Positions 63,864 to 64,000 of a DNA stretch of 64,000 nucleotides are shown here, piece after piece. The stretch is from Morella rubra (lineage: Eukaryota > Streptophyta > Magnoliopsida > Fagales > Myricaceae), in assembly GCA_003952965.2 (NCBI GenBank), contig CM025853.1:1885971-1949970 (forward strand). The letters are read 5' to 3'. The notes under the pieces are model-generated. The model saw only the letters and a program-made list of their open reading frames with translations, was not told the DNA's origin and searched no databases. The translations under genes and the position numbers were made by a program. How positions within the stretch are numbered: position 1 is the stretch's first letter; each line of letters starts with the position of its first letter.

Positions 63864-64000
63864 GTAAACCAAAGCGAACAAAATATGTGAAGCAAGCGAA
63901 AGCAGCATCCTAAACGTTTTTCAAGCCATCTTTGTTTTACTTTTTGGTACTTGGGGAAATCTAGGAGTGGGAGAGCGCAAAATTGCTTGGGAATGTGGAG

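Overview
The window reads as nuclear DNA of a flowering plant. Every recognisable gene has spliceosomal introns with GT/AG ends, the proteins match eudicot families closely, and the spaces between genes are AT-rich and full of small DNA transposons. It is probably a eudicot, perhaps a woody rosid, but I cannot name the species. No bacterial operons, CRISPR arrays, rRNA genes or intact tRNA genes were seen.

Layout, left to right. A small membrane protein gene of unknown function (633-1074, minus) is divergent from the nucleoporin NUP43 gene (1353-4761, plus). Then come plastid ribosomal protein L35 (5869-9094, plus), a plant-specific TRF-like gene (13923-18357, plus) whose promoter and first exon exist in two almost identical tandem copies, and a RING-type zinc-finger gene (20296-21880, minus). 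A degenerate 1.9-kb hAT element lies at 23398-25292. The autophagy scaffold ATG11 (27090-33892, minus) follows, then about 12 kb of gene-poor sequence (34-45.9 kb) with MITEs, minisatellites and local duplications. A serine carboxypeptidase-like gene (45891-50248, plus) has lost its last exons. Last come a RabGAP/TBC gene of the PAM1 type (54536-58474, plus) with a duplicated 5' region, and a YIF1-family Golgi protein gene (59870-62092, plus). The right edge holds what looks like a transposon end and the 5' leader of a further gene.

The genes are ordinary housekeeping genes and do not form a pathway. ATG11, the RabGAP and YIF1 all act in membrane traffic, which may be chance. From memory, NUP43, the SCPL29-like carboxypeptidase and ATG11 have their Arabidopsis counterparts close together on chromosome 4, so part of the window is probably conserved synteny.

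The part most worth a second look is 50.2-54.5 kb. There the carboxypeptidase gene stops before its catalytic Asp and His exons, directly against a 1.14-kb copy of the RabGAP promoter. That copy ends in about 780 bp of almost pure G/T on one strand, and the true RabGAP promoter follows. This is either a recent rearrangement or an assembly fault. The near-perfect duplication in the TRF-like gene raises the same question. I found no convincing new defence or biosynthetic system. The novel material is mainly transposon families with clear target-site duplications and these duplicated promoters.
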